The notes beneath the pieces were generated by a model that ran no database searches, had not been told where the DNA came from, and saw nothing but the letters and a program-made list of their open reading frames with translations. 64,000 nucleotides of DNA. It comes from Methanolinea sp. (GTDB lineage: Archaea > Halobacteriota > Methanomicrobia > Methanomicrobiales > Methanospirillaceae). Below are positions 43,390 through 52,853 of the stretch, in pieces. The position numbers and the translations under genes are program-made. Within the stretch, counting starts at the first letter, position 1; each line of letters starts with the position of its first letter. The stretch lies in the NCBI GenBank assembly GCA_029907345.1, contig JARYMB010000001.1, positions 62,001-126,000 on the forward strand, written 5' to 3'.

Positions 43390-43804
43390 GTGCACGGATA
43401 CCGGCACAATATGCATCTGCGGCCTTGGGGGAATCTTCTCCACCATATCCAAGAAATGGGCTCTCCTCATCATTAACAGGCTGGGGATGCGGGGTCGGCT
43501 CCGTTTCAGTGACCTCATGGACGAACTCGCCGGTATCAGTCCAAAGACACTTTCTGACACCTTGAAGGAACTCCAGGAAGAGAACCTCGTGGGACGCGAA
43601 TCGTTCGCCGAGGTCCCGCCCCGCGTGGAGTACTTCCTGACGGAAGAGGGGAAAGGGCTTCGCCAGGCGATTATCCCCCTCCTCGAATGGGCATCCCGGC
43701 GGGACAGCGAGAAGGTCAGTTCCTGTACCGTACCGTGCCGGAAAAGTCCCTGTTTTACGAAAAAAGGAAAAGGAAAAGGTGGAACGGGAACCGCTTCCGG
43801 ATAG
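43388..43804 (+). CDS. HxlR-family transcriptional regulator with N-terminal Cys
   Basis: 138 aa from ATG 43388 with GGGAG six bases upstream; the track's longer start has no homology. The winged helix includes SKKWALLIINRLGMRGRLRF and GISPKTLSDTLKELQEENLV, the HxlR core. The N-terminus MCTDTGTICIC has three Cys, and two more occur near the end (CTVPCRKSPC). HxlR relatives such as YodB and HypR sense thiol-reactive agents through Cys. Divergent from the Cys-rich small protein and ABC exporter, it is their probable regulator. Confidence 0.88.
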   Translation: MCTDTGTICICGLGGIFSTISKKWALLIINRLGMRGRLRFSDLMDELAGISPKTLSDTLKELQEENLVGRESFAEVPPRVEYFLTEEGKGLRQAIIPLLEWASRRDSEKVSSCTVPCRKSPCFTKKGKGKGGTGTASG

Positions 43805-43877
43805 AACGGTCCGGCACAGCCAGGAATGTTCACCCTGGAATGCTTGTATTTTTCCCGGGTAGAGAATGGAGCCGGAG

Positions 43878-43949
43878 TGCGCCGACCGGGACTCGAACCC
43901 GGGTTTAGGCGTTGGCAACGCCTAGTGATAACCACTACACTATCGGCGC
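43878..43949 (-). tRNA. tRNA-Gly (GCC anticodon)
   Basis: Read on the minus strand, acceptor arms GCGCCGA and TCGGCGC pair. The anticodon stem AGGCG/CGCCT encloses loop TTGCCAA with anticodon GCC, and the T arm is CCGGG-TTCGAGT-CCCGG. 72 nt with discriminator A; CCA is not encoded. A TATA-like CCTTAATAGG lies about 30 bp upstream. Confidence 0.95.
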
Positions 43950-44208
43950 AAGTGCTCTCTAGACTACGCGGTACAGCCTATTAAGGCTATCGAGTCGGAT
44001 GAACCCGTGGAAAATGCACTCCGGTGACATCCGCGTCCCGGTCGACCCTGAAGGCCGATGGAGATGGAAAAAATGCGGGAGGTTTCTCATGGTCTGCTTT
44101 CCAGTAATTTTTCGGTAAAAGAAGGTACCTGGGGCGGATGCATTCATGAGGGCACCGGCAGATTCGATCCCAACACCTTAATGAAAAGCCCGCTCTACAC
44201 CTATACTG

Positions 44209-44832
44209 ATGATCCCTCTCCTCGTGGACTTTTCGAAAAAGAAGGTCGCAATATTCGGAGGAGGTGATGTCGGGGCAAGAAAGGCTGCTTTTTTTGCACG
44301 AGAGGGTTCCGTTATTGTCTATTCACGGTCTTTTTCTCCCACCCTCATGGAACTTCCTGTCACACGGGTCACGATCGATCTCGAGGAAATCACGGACGAA
44401 AAACTCCTGTCGCTCCTCGGGGGTATCTTCTGCGCCGTTGCAGCAACTCCCGATCCAAAGCTCAATAACAGGATCGGGGAGGCATGCAGGAGAAAGAACA
44501 TCCTCTTCAATAACGCGGAGGGGGAGCAGGGAGATTTCCTCATTCCGTCTGTCGTCAGGGGAGAGCATTTCATCCTGGCGATCAGCACAGAAGGAGCGAG
44601 TCCTGCCATCCCGCGGTTCATCAGGGAACACCTCGAGGAGACCTTCCCGCACCTGGACAGGATGGTAAGCGTCCAGGAAAGGCTCCGGGCATACCTCCGG
44701 GAGTGCCAGCCGGACCCGGAGGCACGAAGGGAGATCCTCTGGAACGTCCTGAAAGACAGGGATGTCTGGGCTGCCCTCCAGAAGGGAGAGACATATACAT
44801 GGTCCCTGATCGCAGGGAGGTACCTCGCATGA
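44209..44832 (+). CDS. Precorrin-2 dehydrogenase / siroheme-type dehydrogenase
   Basis: 207 aa with an N-terminal Rossmann motif VAIFGGGDVGARKAAFF and an ASPAIPRFIREHLEE block, as in Met8/CysG-N. It oxidises precorrin-2 to sirohydrochlorin with NAD+, feeding siroheme, F430 and cobalamin. First gene of a six-gene tetrapyrrole operon; its stop overlaps the hemA start. No ribosome-binding site precedes the ATG, and a TATA-like CTTAATGAAA lies about 30 bp upstream, so the transcript may be leaderless. Confidence 0.9.
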   Translation: MIPLLVDFSKKKVAIFGGGDVGARKAAFFAREGSVIVYSRSFSPTLMELPVTRVTIDLEEITDEKLLSLLGGIFCAVAATPDPKLNNRIGEACRRKNILFNNAEGEQGDFLIPSVVRGEHFILAISTEGASPAIPRFIREHLEETFPHLDRMVSVQERLRAYLRECQPDPEARREILWNVLKDRDVWAALQKGETYTWSLIAGRYLA

Positions 44833-46115
44833 GGGTGCAGGAGGAGACGTCCCTGCAGGTCCCGGTTGCTGTCGCCGGTGTCAGCCACCACACGGCCACG
44901 GCAGACGTCCTCGAAAAGATGCGTTTTCCCGACGAAAAAGCGTTCCTGGAAGAGGCAAGGGAGAGGTTCAGGGGTATTATCCTCCTCCAGACCTGCAACC
45001 GCGTTGAGGTCCTCGTCCATGGCGACCCGCAAAACCTCTCTTTGCTCCTTGAAAATGCAGGATGGAAGGAATACAACCTGTTCTCGGGCAACGATGCCCT
45101 CCGCCATCTCCTCGAACTCGCCTGCGGGATCGACTCGATGATCGTCGGAGAAGACCAGATCCTGGGCCAGATGAAATCGGCCCTCATGCAGGCGATGGAG
45201 GCCGGATGCACAAGTCCCATCCTCGAACTCTGCATCAATAAGGCAGTACATGCCGGGACAGAGGCACGGAGGAGGACCCGGATCAACCGTGGAGCGGTAT
45301 CCGTCGGCTCTGCAGCGGTCTGGCTTGCCGAAGAAAGGCTTGGAACACTGGAGGGAAAACACATCCTCGTCATCGGCTCCGGTGAGATGGGAAGCCTGGT
45401 TGCCCGGGCACTGGCCCAAAAGAACCTCACGGCAATCTACGTTGCCAACCGGACGTATTCGAGAGCTAAGACCCTTGCCGAAAAGATAGGGGGCAGGGCG
45501 ATCAGGTTCGAGGATCTCTCCCGTTACATGATCCTCTCGGACGTGGTCATCTCGTGCACGTCGGCACCCCACCCTGTGATCCATTGTGACCAGCTCGAGC
45601 GGGTCATGGCCGCACGGTGCTGGCCCCAGGAGACCAGGCCACGCCCCCTCATCATCATCGACATCGCCCAGCCAAGGGACGTGGAAGAGGGCGCCGGGGA
45701 TATACGGGGAGTGTCCCTCTTTTCCATCGACGATCTCCGCGAGGTCAACGAAAGGACAATGGATTCACGGAGGGCGGAGGCCGCGAAGGTGAGGGAGTTC
45801 ATCGACGGGGAACTTGTCCGGTTCGTCCGGCTCCTCAACAGCCATGCCGCCGACGACGTACTGGCCACGCTCCACACCTGGGCGGAGGCAATCCGGGTGC
45901 GGGAAAGGGACCGGGCAATCGCCCGCTTGGGCAATCCCGATGAACGCACGTGCGGGATAGTTGACGATCTCTCCCGGGTCCTTGCCAGAAAACTCCTCTC
46001 GGATGCCACCATGTCCATCAGGCTGTGTGCAGAGGAGGGCGACCTTGACCGGGCAGAGGCCCTCGTCGCTGCAATCGTCAGAGGTGAAAAACCATGTTCC
46101 CGAAAAGAAGAATGA
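44829..46115 (+). CDS. hemA: Glutamyl-tRNA reductase
   Basis: 428 aa from ATG 44829. The catalytic Cys lies in LLQTCNRVEVL near residue 56. NADPH-binding VIGSGEMGSLVARAL near 182 and a C-terminal dimerisation helix are present. It reduces glutamyl-tRNA to glutamate-1-semialdehyde, the committed step of the C5 pathway. It overlaps the upstream gene by four bases and hemB by 22. The track's longer start lies in the preceding gene. Confidence 0.95.
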   Translation: MRVQEETSLQVPVAVAGVSHHTATADVLEKMRFPDEKAFLEEARERFRGIILLQTCNRVEVLVHGDPQNLSLLLENAGWKEYNLFSGNDALRHLLELACGIDSMIVGEDQILGQMKSALMQAMEAGCTSPILELCINKAVHAGTEARRRTRINRGAVSVGSAAVWLAEERLGTLEGKHILVIGSGEMGSLVARALAQKNLTAIYVANRTYSRAKTLAEKIGGRAIRFEDLSRYMILSDVVISCTSAPHPVIHCDQLERVMAARCWPQETRPRPLIIIDIAQPRDVEEGAGDIRGVSLFSIDDLREVNERTMDSRRAEAAKVREFIDGELVRFVRLLNSHAADDVLATLHTWAEAIRVRERDRAIARLGNPDERTCGIVDDLSRVLARKLLSDATMSIRLCAEEGDLDRAEALVAAIVRGEKPCSRKEE

Positions 46116-47074
46116 GAAGGCTGCGTGCACGGGTCCTACGGCCGCTGCTCTCGGAGACTGCCCTCGCAAAGAGCGACCTTGTTGCACCTGTTTTCATTGA
46201 CGAGACTGCGCAGAAACAAAAGTCCATTGCATCGATGCCGGGCCAGTTCCGGTATCCCCTGGCCGAAGCAGGAGGGGTTGCCCGTGACCTGTGGGATGCC
46301 GGTATCCGGGCCATCCTCCTCTTTGGAATCCCGCGGAAAAAGGATGAGCAGGCCTCGGGTGCCTTCGATCCCAACGGTATCGTCCAGAGAGCGATCAGGG
46401 CCGTCAAGAAGGAAGTCCCGGAAATGGTCGTCATCACCGATGTGTGCGCCTGCGAATACACGGATCACGGCCACTGCGGTATCGTGGGAGTCACCCGCTA
46501 CGGTCCCGATCTCCTCAATGACCCTTCCCTTGACCTGATGGACAGGATCGCTCTCTCGCATGCAGAGAGCGGCGCAGACATCGTTGCACCGTCGTGCATG
46601 CTGGACGGGGTCGTCCAGTCGATCCGGGCAGCCCTCGATCGCGAGGGCCACACCGATGTTGCTATCATGTCCTATTCCACCAAGTTCGCAAGTGCCCTTT
46701 ATGGTCCGTTCCGGGATGCTGCAGACAGCGGTTTTTGTTTCGGAGACAGGTCGACGTACCAGGTTCCTCCCGGAAACTCCCGCGAGGCAATCCTTGAGTC
46801 GATTCTCGACTTCGACGAGGGTGCTGACATCCTCATGGTCAAGCCGGCCGGTTTTTACCTCGACATTCTCGCCGAGGTCAGGACGCTGGGAATTCCCGTC
46901 GCGGCATTCCAGGTCAGTGGCGAATATGCCATGATCAAGGCTGCCGCTGCCCGGGGCTGGCTCGACGAGAAGAACGTCGCACTGGAGACCCTGACCTGCA
47001 TCAGGCGGGCCGGGGCAGACCTCATCATCACGTATTTTGCACGAGACGTGGCACGGTGGCTCGATGAAGAGTAG
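46094..47074 (+). CDS. hemB: Porphobilinogen synthase
   Basis: 326 aa. The zinc site [14 protein letters not shown] near residue 116 has the three Cys of zinc-dependent enzymes. Schiff-base lysines fall in [15 protein letters not shown] near 195 and [11 protein letters not shown] near 250. It condenses two 5-aminolevulinates to porphobilinogen. It overlaps hemA and hemL. Confidence 0.95.
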   Translation: MFPKRRMRRLRARVLRPLLSETALAKSDLVAPVFIDETAQKQKSIASMPGQFRYPLAEAGGVARDLWDAGIRAILLFGIPRKKDEQASGAFDPNGIVQRAIRAVKKEVPEMVVITDVCACEYTDHGHCGIVGVTRYGPDLLNDPSLDLMDRIALSHAESGADIVAPSCMLDGVVQSIRAALDREGHTDVAIMSYSTKFASALYGPFRDAADSGFCFGDRSTYQVPPGNSREAILESILDFDEGADILMVKPAGFYLDILAEVRTLGIPVAAFQVSGEYAMIKAAAARGWLDEKNVALETLTCIRRAGADLIITYFARDVARWLDEE

Positions 47075-48308
47075 TGACTATTTCGCACGGGCACGCACCC
47101 TGATCCCGGGGGGCGTGAGCAGCCCGGTCCGGGCGATCGCCCCGTACCCTTTCTACACGCGGCGTGCTCAGGGATCGCGGCTGTACACCGTCGATGACCA
47201 GGAACTCATCGACTGCTGCATGGGATACGGCCCGCTCCTCCTGGGCCATGCGCATCCGGAAATCAGTGCTGCCATAAAAAGGCAGATCGGGGACGGGTGG
47301 CTGTACGGGACCCCCACTCCCCCCGAGGTCAGATTTGCAGAAATGCTCTGCCGGGACCATCCCGGTATGGATATGGTCAGGTTCGTCTCGAGCGGATCAG
47401 AAGCCACGATGGCTGCAATCCGGCTGGCACGCGGATTTTCGGGGAAAAAGGATATCGTCAAGGTCGAGGGAGGGTTCCACGGCGCCCACGATGCTGTCCT
47501 CGTGAAGGCCGGATCCGGCGCAACAACTCTTGGCATCCCTGACTCTGCAGGTGTCCTGCCCGATGTCGCTTCCCACACGCTCCAGGTACCTTACAACGAT
47601 CCTGATGCTCTGGAAGCCCTGCTCTCCCGCCACAAAGACGTTGCAGCGTTCATCATCGAACCGGTGATGGGAAACATCGGTCCCATTCTCCCGGAGGACG
47701 GGTACCTGCAGGATGTGAGAGAGATCACGCGGGCACATGACGTGCTCCTGATCTTCGACGAGGTCATCTGCGGTTACAGGGTTGGTATCGGGGGGGCACA
47801 GAAACAATGGGGCGTTGTCCCGGACATCACCACGCTCGGCAAGATCATCGGCGGGGGTCTTCCCATCGGTGCCTTCGGGGGCAGGAATGAGATCATGGAG
47901 ATGATCGCACCGCAGGGCCCGGTCTACAATGCAGGGACATTCTCCGGAAATCCCCTCTCCCTCGCTGCAGGGATCGCAACAGTGGAATGGATTTGCGATC
48001 ACCCGGAACTCTACCGCGATCTCGCGGAGAAGACGCGGGCAATAAGTGAATCTGTCTCCGATACCGGCCGGGGATCCTTTGTCTGCCTCGGTTCGATGTT
48101 CCAGCTCTTCTTCAGGGAAGCCGGACCGCGCAACTACAGGGAGGCAAAAGAGTGCGATACGGGAGCCTTCAGACAGTTCTGGAAGAAGATGCTTGCATCC
48201 GGGATATTCCTGCCGCCCTCCCAGTTCGAGACCAACTTCCTCTCCGTGGCACACACGGACGGGGACGTGGAGACTATCAGCACGGCATACAGGCAATGTC
48301 TCTCCTGA
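47064..48308 (+). CDS. hemL: Glutamate-1-semialdehyde 2,1-aminomutase
   Basis: 414 aa PLP enzyme from ATG 47064 ([17 protein letters not shown]). Landmarks are [25 protein letters not shown] and the PLP lysine in [19 protein letters not shown] near residue 263. It converts glutamate-1-semialdehyde to 5-aminolevulinate. It overlaps hemB by 11 bases and hemC by 13. Confidence 0.95.
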   Translation: MKSSDYFARARTLIPGGVSSPVRAIAPYPFYTRRAQGSRLYTVDDQELIDCCMGYGPLLLGHAHPEISAAIKRQIGDGWLYGTPTPPEVRFAEMLCRDHPGMDMVRFVSSGSEATMAAIRLARGFSGKKDIVKVEGGFHGAHDAVLVKAGSGATTLGIPDSAGVLPDVASHTLQVPYNDPDALEALLSRHKDVAAFIIEPVMGNIGPILPEDGYLQDVREITRAHDVLLIFDEVICGYRVGIGGAQKQWGVVPDITTLGKIIGGGLPIGAFGGRNEIMEMIAPQGPVYNAGTFSGNPLSLAAGIATVEWICDHPELYRDLAEKTRAISESVSDTGRGSFVCLGSMFQLFFREAGPRNYREAKECDTGAFRQFWKKMLASGIFLPPSQFETNFLSVAHTDGDVETISTAYRQCLS

Positions 48309-49180
48309 TTGGAACCCGCGGAAGCGCCCTTGCACTCGCCCAGGCGGACAGGGTGATTGCTCTCCTGGAAAGGAACGGAATAGAGGCAGAAAAGGTGGTC
48401 ATCTCGACCCTCGGCGACACCGTGACCGGGGTGCCCCTCCACGAGATTGGCGGACAGGGTGTGTTTGTCCGGGCACTGGATGATGCACTCCTGCAGGGCG
48501 GGATCGATGCTGCCGTCCACAGCGCAAAGGATATCCCGGCAGGGAGGCCGGAAGGCCTGGTCACGTGTGCTGTCTTAGAGCGCGACTCTCCTGCCGATTT
48601 CATGGTCCATACCATCCCTTTCCCGGAGATACGGGTTGTCGGGACTTCCAGCACGCGCCGGAAGGCACAGCTTCTCAGGCATTACCCGTACCTCGAGATC
48701 CATCCCCTGAGGGGAAACGTCGACACCCGCCTGCGCAAGCTGAAGGAGGGGCAGTTCGATGCCATCGTCCTTGCCGAGGCAGGCCTCCAGCGGCTGGGGC
48801 TCACCCTTCCCGGCACCCGCCTCTCCCCCGAGACGTTCGTTCCGTCGCCCAACCAGGGGACAATCGCTGTGGTGAGCAGGGAGGGGGAGACTGCCAAAAT
48901 GCTCGCCGATGCCCTCGACCATCCCCCGACACGGCGTGACATCGGTCTTGAGAGGACTGCGATGGAGGAGATAGGGGGTGGCTGTTTCACCCCGCTCGGG
49001 ATATACTGCGACAGGGGCCACCTGCACGCAGAAGTCCTGTCCCTTGCGGGAGAGAGGTCGGTCAGGAGGGACTGCAGGTGTGCAGACGAGAGGTCCGCCC
49101 GTGACCTTGCCAGGCAACTGAAGGCAGAGGCCGCACCTCTCATCAGGGAAGCATATGCAAAACTGGGGCTGAAGGAATGA
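48296..49180 (+). CDS. hemC: Hydroxymethylbilane synthase
   Basis: 294 aa from ATG 48296 ([16 protein letters not shown]), the usual HemC N-terminus. [32 protein letters not shown] is split across the substrate channel. The dipyrromethane cofactor Cys is in [11 protein letters not shown] near residue 230. It polymerises porphobilinogen to hydroxymethylbilane. ATGA overlap with the following methyltransferase gene. Confidence 0.95.
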   Translation: MSLLIGTRGSALALAQADRVIALLERNGIEAEKVVISTLGDTVTGVPLHEIGGQGVFVRALDDALLQGGIDAAVHSAKDIPAGRPEGLVTCAVLERDSPADFMVHTIPFPEIRVVGTSSTRRKAQLLRHYPYLEIHPLRGNVDTRLRKLKEGQFDAIVLAEAGLQRLGLTLPGTRLSPETFVPSPNQGTIAVVSREGETAKMLADALDHPPTRRDIGLERTAMEEIGGGCFTPLGIYCDRGHLHAEVLSLAGERSVRRDCRCADERSARDLARQLKAEAAPLIREAYAKLGLKE

Positions 49181-49929
49181 AGGGGAAGGTTTATCTCGTT
49201 GGTTCAGGTCCGGGCGGAAAGGCATTGCTCACGCTCCGGGCGCAACAGCTGCTGGAGGAGGCGGACGTCATCCTCTATGACCAGCTCCCGGGCCCGGAGA
49301 TCCTTGCCGGTCTCCCGGAGCGTGCAGAAAAGATTGACTGTGGCAAGTTCGGGAGTCAGCACACCCTCGAGCAGGATGAGATCGAAGAGATCATGGTCGC
49401 ACGTGCACTCGAAGGGAAGAAGGTCATTCGCCTCAAGGGAGGTGACCCGTTCCTGTTCGGAAGGGGCGGGGAGGAACTCGAGGCCCTTCGGGAACGGGGA
49501 ATTCCTGTCGAACTCGTCCCCGGGATCACCAGTGCAATCGCAGTCCCTGGTGCTGTGGGTATCCCCGTGACGCACAGGAAATATGCATCATCAGTGACGA
49601 TCCTGACCGGTCACGAGGACCCGGAAAAGGAAGGATCTGCCATTGACTGGGAGAACCTTGCAGGGAACAGGGGCACCCTCGTCATCCTCATGGGGGTTAG
49701 GAATCTTCCCGCGATCGCGGAAAACCTCGTCTCGCACGGGAGGGACCCGGGCACACCGGTTGCCATCATCGAAAGGGGGATGAGACCCGACCAGAGGGTC
49801 ACCACCGGGACCCTTGCGACCATTGCAGGGATCGCACGCGAACGCCGGGTGAAGCCCCCGGCAGTCATCGTCATCGGTGACGTTGTCAGGCTTTACAGGG
49901 AGGGCGAACCCGGGCTTGTCCCGTTATGA
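49177..49929 (+). CDS. cobA: Uroporphyrinogen-III C-methyltransferase
   Basis: 250 aa SUMT. The N-terminus KVYLVGSGPGGKALLTLRA, LKGGDPFLFGRGGEE near residue 86 and VPGITSAIAVPGAVGIPVTHR near 110 are diagnostic. It adds two methyl groups from SAM to make precorrin-2. Its substrate uroporphyrinogen III needs HemD, which is not seen in the operon or elsewhere in the window. Last clear gene of the hem operon. Confidence 0.94.
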   Translation: MKGKVYLVGSGPGGKALLTLRAQQLLEEADVILYDQLPGPEILAGLPERAEKIDCGKFGSQHTLEQDEIEEIMVARALEGKKVIRLKGGDPFLFGRGGEELEALRERGIPVELVPGITSAIAVPGAVGIPVTHRKYASSVTILTGHEDPEKEGSAIDWENLAGNRGTLVILMGVRNLPAIAENLVSHGRDPGTPVAIIERGMRPDQRVTTGTLATIAGIARERRVKPPAVIVIGDVVRLYREGEPGLVPL

Positions 49930-50139
49930 CCGCAAAATCCTTTCCGGAACGGAGTGGAACCCCAAAGAGATACCTGTGAATGCGGGACGCGTACCTCCCT
50001 GACGGGAGCCAAACAGCCCTCCCGGGAGTTATACCGGGAAAATATGGTTTCCACTCTCCTCCATCGACCTTTTTTTCATCGCAATTTCGAAAATACAAGA
50101 GTTAATAGTTTTCAAGGAGTAACTGGTAGGTGACTGCTG
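49930..50139 (+). promoter_or_regulatory. Spacer and promoter region before the cbi operon
   Basis: The cobA stop overlaps an ATG that opens only 17 codons (MTAKSFPERSGTPKRYL) before TGA, at the place where hemD might be expected; it may be noise. Further on, an AT-rich AGTTAATAGTTTT stretch and GGTAGGTGA before the cbiT ATG look like the promoter and ribosome-binding site of the cbi operon. No cobalamin riboswitch-like conserved box was recognised. Confidence 0.35.
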
Positions 50140-50670
50140 ATGGGTCTTTCCGGTGGACCGACGAAGGACGAGGTGATGGCTGTGGCACTCGCCAAGCTCG
50201 ACCTGCAGCCAGGCGACCGTTTCATGGATATCGGCTGCGGGACCGGGAAGATCGCGATACATGCAGCCCGGCAGGTCGCGAGCGTGTACGCAATTGACAA
50301 AAGGAAGGAGGCGATCGAGTACGCGAGGAGAGAGGCGGAAGGTGCAGGTGTGACAAATATCGAGTTTTTGGAAGGAAACGCAGCAGACCTGCTACCCGGT
50401 CTCCCCCGGGCTGACGCAGCTTTTATCGGTGGTTCGGGGGACTTGGACCGCGTCCTTTCCCTTCTTGCCGGGTCGAAAGTCCGTTCCATCGTTGTCAATG
50501 CGGTGAAGATCGATACCGTCGCTGCTGCCATCTCGCTCATGCGGGAACTCGGAATCTTCCGGGAAGCCGTCCTCGTCCAGGTCTCGCACGCAAACCCGGT
50601 TGGAACCGGCTACATGTGGAAGCCGGCTCACCCGGTGGCCGTCATCGTCGGGGGGACAGCACCATGCTGA
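50140..50670 (+). CDS. cbiT: Cobalt-precorrin-6B C15-methyltransferase (decarboxylating)
   Basis: 176 aa class I SAM methyltransferase starting GLSGGPTKDEVMAVALAKL. The SAM-binding motif MDIGCGTGKIAIHAA is near residue 30. CbiT methylates C15 and decarboxylates C12. First gene of the operon cbiT-L-F-G-H-C-D-E; overlaps cbiL by seven bases. Confidence 0.93.
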   Translation: MGLSGGPTKDEVMAVALAKLDLQPGDRFMDIGCGTGKIAIHAARQVASVYAIDKRKEAIEYARREAEGAGVTNIEFLEGNAADLLPGLPRADAAFIGGSGDLDRVLSLLAGSKVRSIVVNAVKIDTVAAAISLMRELGIFREAVLVQVSHANPVGTGYMWKPAHPVAVIVGGTAPC

Positions 50671-51269
50671 TCGGTCTTGGCCTCGGCCCCGGGGACCCCG
50701 AGCTCATGACCCTCCGGGCAGTCCGTCTCCTCCGGGAGGCAGATGCCGTGTACGTCCCCGGCAGGCTCGCCCACGCACTCGTCTCGTCCTACAGGGATGC
50801 CGAGATACTCGACTTCCCGATGACGGAGGATCCTGCACAGATACGACTCTGTATGGAACGGAACGCGGAGAAGATAGCCCCTGTTGCATCGGCCGGGACC
50901 GCCGTGCTTGCTCTCATCGGCGATCCGAACTTCTTTTCCACTTTCACGCGGCTCTGCCAGGTCATGGAGGAGAAGTACCCTTCGATAGTGTGCCGGACAG
51001 AACCGGGAATCAGCGCCATAACGGCATTCGCATCGGTGGCCGGCGTATCGCTCTCAGGGGGATTCTGCGTCTCTGATGGATCGGAACAGCGGTACAGGGT
51101 CCTGCTCAAGGTCCGCAGACCGCGGGAGGTTGCATCTGCCCTCGGGAAGGAGGGGTTCAGGAGGTTCGTCCTCGTCGAGAAAATGTACCTCCCCAATATG
51201 CACGTATACCGGGACGGGGATCTCCCCGAGACCTGTGATTACTTAAGCGTCCTCTACGCGGAGCGGTGA
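50664..51269 (+). CDS. cbiL: Cobalt-factor II C20-methyltransferase
   Basis: 201 aa from ATG 50664 (MLIGLGLGPGDPELMTLRAV), a corrin methyltransferase of the SUMT superfamily. LALIGDPNFFSTF near residue 87 and EPGISAITAFASVAG near 113 fit CbiL/CobI. It methylates C20. The track's longer start extends into cbiT. One-base gap to cbiF. Confidence 0.92.
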   Translation: MLIGLGLGPGDPELMTLRAVRLLREADAVYVPGRLAHALVSSYRDAEILDFPMTEDPAQIRLCMERNAEKIAPVASAGTAVLALIGDPNFFSTFTRLCQVMEEKYPSIVCRTEPGISAITAFASVAGVSLSGGFCVSDGSEQRYRVLLKVRRPREVASALGKEGFRRFVLVEKMYLPNMHVYRDGDLPETCDYLSVLYAER

Positions 51270-51270
51270 G

Positions 51271-51987
51271 ATGCCACGGGTTTATTTTGTCGGTGGGGGT
51301 CCGGGAGACCCCGGCCTCATCACGGTCAGGGGTCGCGACCTCCTCTCGAAGGCCGATGTCCTGGTCTATACCGGCTCACTCATCCATCCCCGGCTCGTGG
51401 AAGAGTGCCCCGCTCACCTCAAAGTGAACAGCCACGGAATGAGGCTCGAAGATATCGGGGAATTACTCGTCAGCCATGCAAGGGCAGGGTCCACGGTTGT
51501 GCGCCTCCATTCGGGCGATCCTTCCCTCTATGGGGCAATCGTGGAGCAGATGCAGTTCCTGTCAGATGCAGGTGTGGATTTCGAGGTCGTTCCCGGAGTC
51601 TCCTCGCTCTTTGCCGCAGCAGCTGCCTTACAAACACAGCTCACCCTCGGCGGGGTCGCCGAGAGTCTTATCATCACCCGGCCTGCAGGGTCCACCCTCG
51701 AAAGTGACGAGATAGCGGAACTCTCGGAGCACAGGGCAACGATGGTCTTTTTCCTCGGGACAGCACACCTCGAAGAGATAACCGCGAAGGTCCGGTGTCC
51801 CCCCCATACACCGGCAGCGGTCGTCTACCATGCGAGCTGGGAGGATCAGCGAATCGTTCGGGGAACTGTGGCAGACATCGCAGAGAAGGCGCGGGAGGCC
51901 GGGATAGAAAGGACGGCCCTCCTCATCATCGGCGGCGTCCTCGAACCCGCCTCCTCCGGCCACAGGAGGTCGCACCTGTATTCATGA
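51271..51987 (+). CDS. cbiF: Cobalt-precorrin-4 C11-methyltransferase
   Basis: 238 aa. PRVYFVGGGPGDPGLITVRG opens the protein; RLHSGDPSLYGAIVEQM near residue 73 and VPGVSSLFAAAAALQ near 100 fit CbiF/CobM. It methylates C11. The stop overlaps cbiG in ATGA. Confidence 0.93.
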   Translation: MPRVYFVGGGPGDPGLITVRGRDLLSKADVLVYTGSLIHPRLVEECPAHLKVNSHGMRLEDIGELLVSHARAGSTVVRLHSGDPSLYGAIVEQMQFLSDAGVDFEVVPGVSSLFAAAAALQTQLTLGGVAESLIITRPAGSTLESDEIAELSEHRATMVFFLGTAHLEEITAKVRCPPHTPAAVVYHASWEDQRIVRGTVADIAEKAREAGIERTALLIIGGVLEPASSGHRRSHLYS

Positions 51988-52853
51988 AAGGATCCGTCAT
52001 CGCACTGGAGAGGTTCACCGGCCCCGCCCGGAGGATAGCAGAATACCTTGACGGTAACCTCGTTATCTTTTCCCGCGATGCGTTCGCATCTGCTTTCCGG
52101 GATTCGCCGTGGATCGTTGCGGTCATGGCAGCCGGTATAGCGACAAGGTCCATCGCGCCGCTCCTTCGGGACAAGTGGCACGACCCGGCCGTCGTCGTCG
52201 TTGACCCTGACCTCTCCTTTGCAATCCCCCTCGTCGGAGGCCACCACGGGGCCAATGACCTCGCGCGGAAACTGGCCGGACTTGGCGCTGTCCCGGTGAT
52301 TACAACGGCAACGGACAGGTCCGGGAAGGAGTCCGTCGAGGCTGCAGCTACCCGCACCGGCTGCCGCATCCTCAACCGGGAATCCACCCTCCCTGTCAAT
52401 GCGGCAGTCCTCGACGGGGAAGTCCCGATCTACACGATATCCGGGCCCTCCATGGTCATTGCCGGACCACGTGTTGCCATTCTCTTCCGGAATGGCGAGT
52501 ACTCCGTCGGGATCGGGTGCCGGAGAGGGGCCGGGGCGGAATCCGTCCGGGAAGCCCTCGAAAAGGCCTTCGAAATGACCGGTATTGGAAAAGAAGACGT
52601 GGGCATCTACGCCTCGACGGTAAAAAAGGCACACGAGCAGGGGATCATCGGGGGCGTAAGGGCACTTGGGGGGACGATTGTCTTCCTCGAGGATTCTGTC
52701 CTTGCGGCGTATCCTCCTGCGTCTCCCTCCCGGGCAGGGACCGTGGGGCTGGCGGGTGTTGCGGAACCTGCCGCCCTCGCGGTATCTGAAAAAAAGGAAC
52801 TTATCATGAAGAAGACAGTTTTTGGAGGTGTTACCGTTGCCATTGCCCGGTGA
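51984..52853 (+). CDS. cbiG: Cobalt-precorrin-5A hydrolase
   Basis: 289 aa from ATG 51984. N-terminal VMAAGIATRSIAPLLRDKW and VGGHHGANDLARKLA near residue 87 and the C-terminal GIGCRRGAGAESVREALE region with IAS-like repeats identify CbiG. It opens the lactone ring, releasing acetaldehyde. It overlaps cbiF and cbiH. Confidence 0.92.
   Translation: MKGSVIALERFTGPARRIAEYLDGNLVIFSRDAFASAFRDSPWIVAVMAAGIATRSIAPLLRDKWHDPAVVVVDPDLSFAIPLVGGHHGANDLARKLAGLGAVPVITTATDRSGKESVEAAATRTGCRILNRESTLPVNAAVLDGEVPIYTISGPSMVIAGPRVAILFRNGEYSVGIGCRRGAGAESVREALEKAFEMTGIGKEDVGIYASTVKKAHEQGIIGGVRALGGTIVFLEDSVLAAYPPASPSRAGTVGLAGVAEPAALAVSEKKELIMKKTVFGGVTVAIAR

Noticed and set aside
44319-45584. 421-aa minus-strand ORF
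   Set aside because: Antisense to the siroheme dehydrogenase and hemA genes, which are certain.
49928-49981. 17-codon ORF after cobA as a hemD remnant
   Set aside because: Too short and without HemD-like residues; kept only as a remark.
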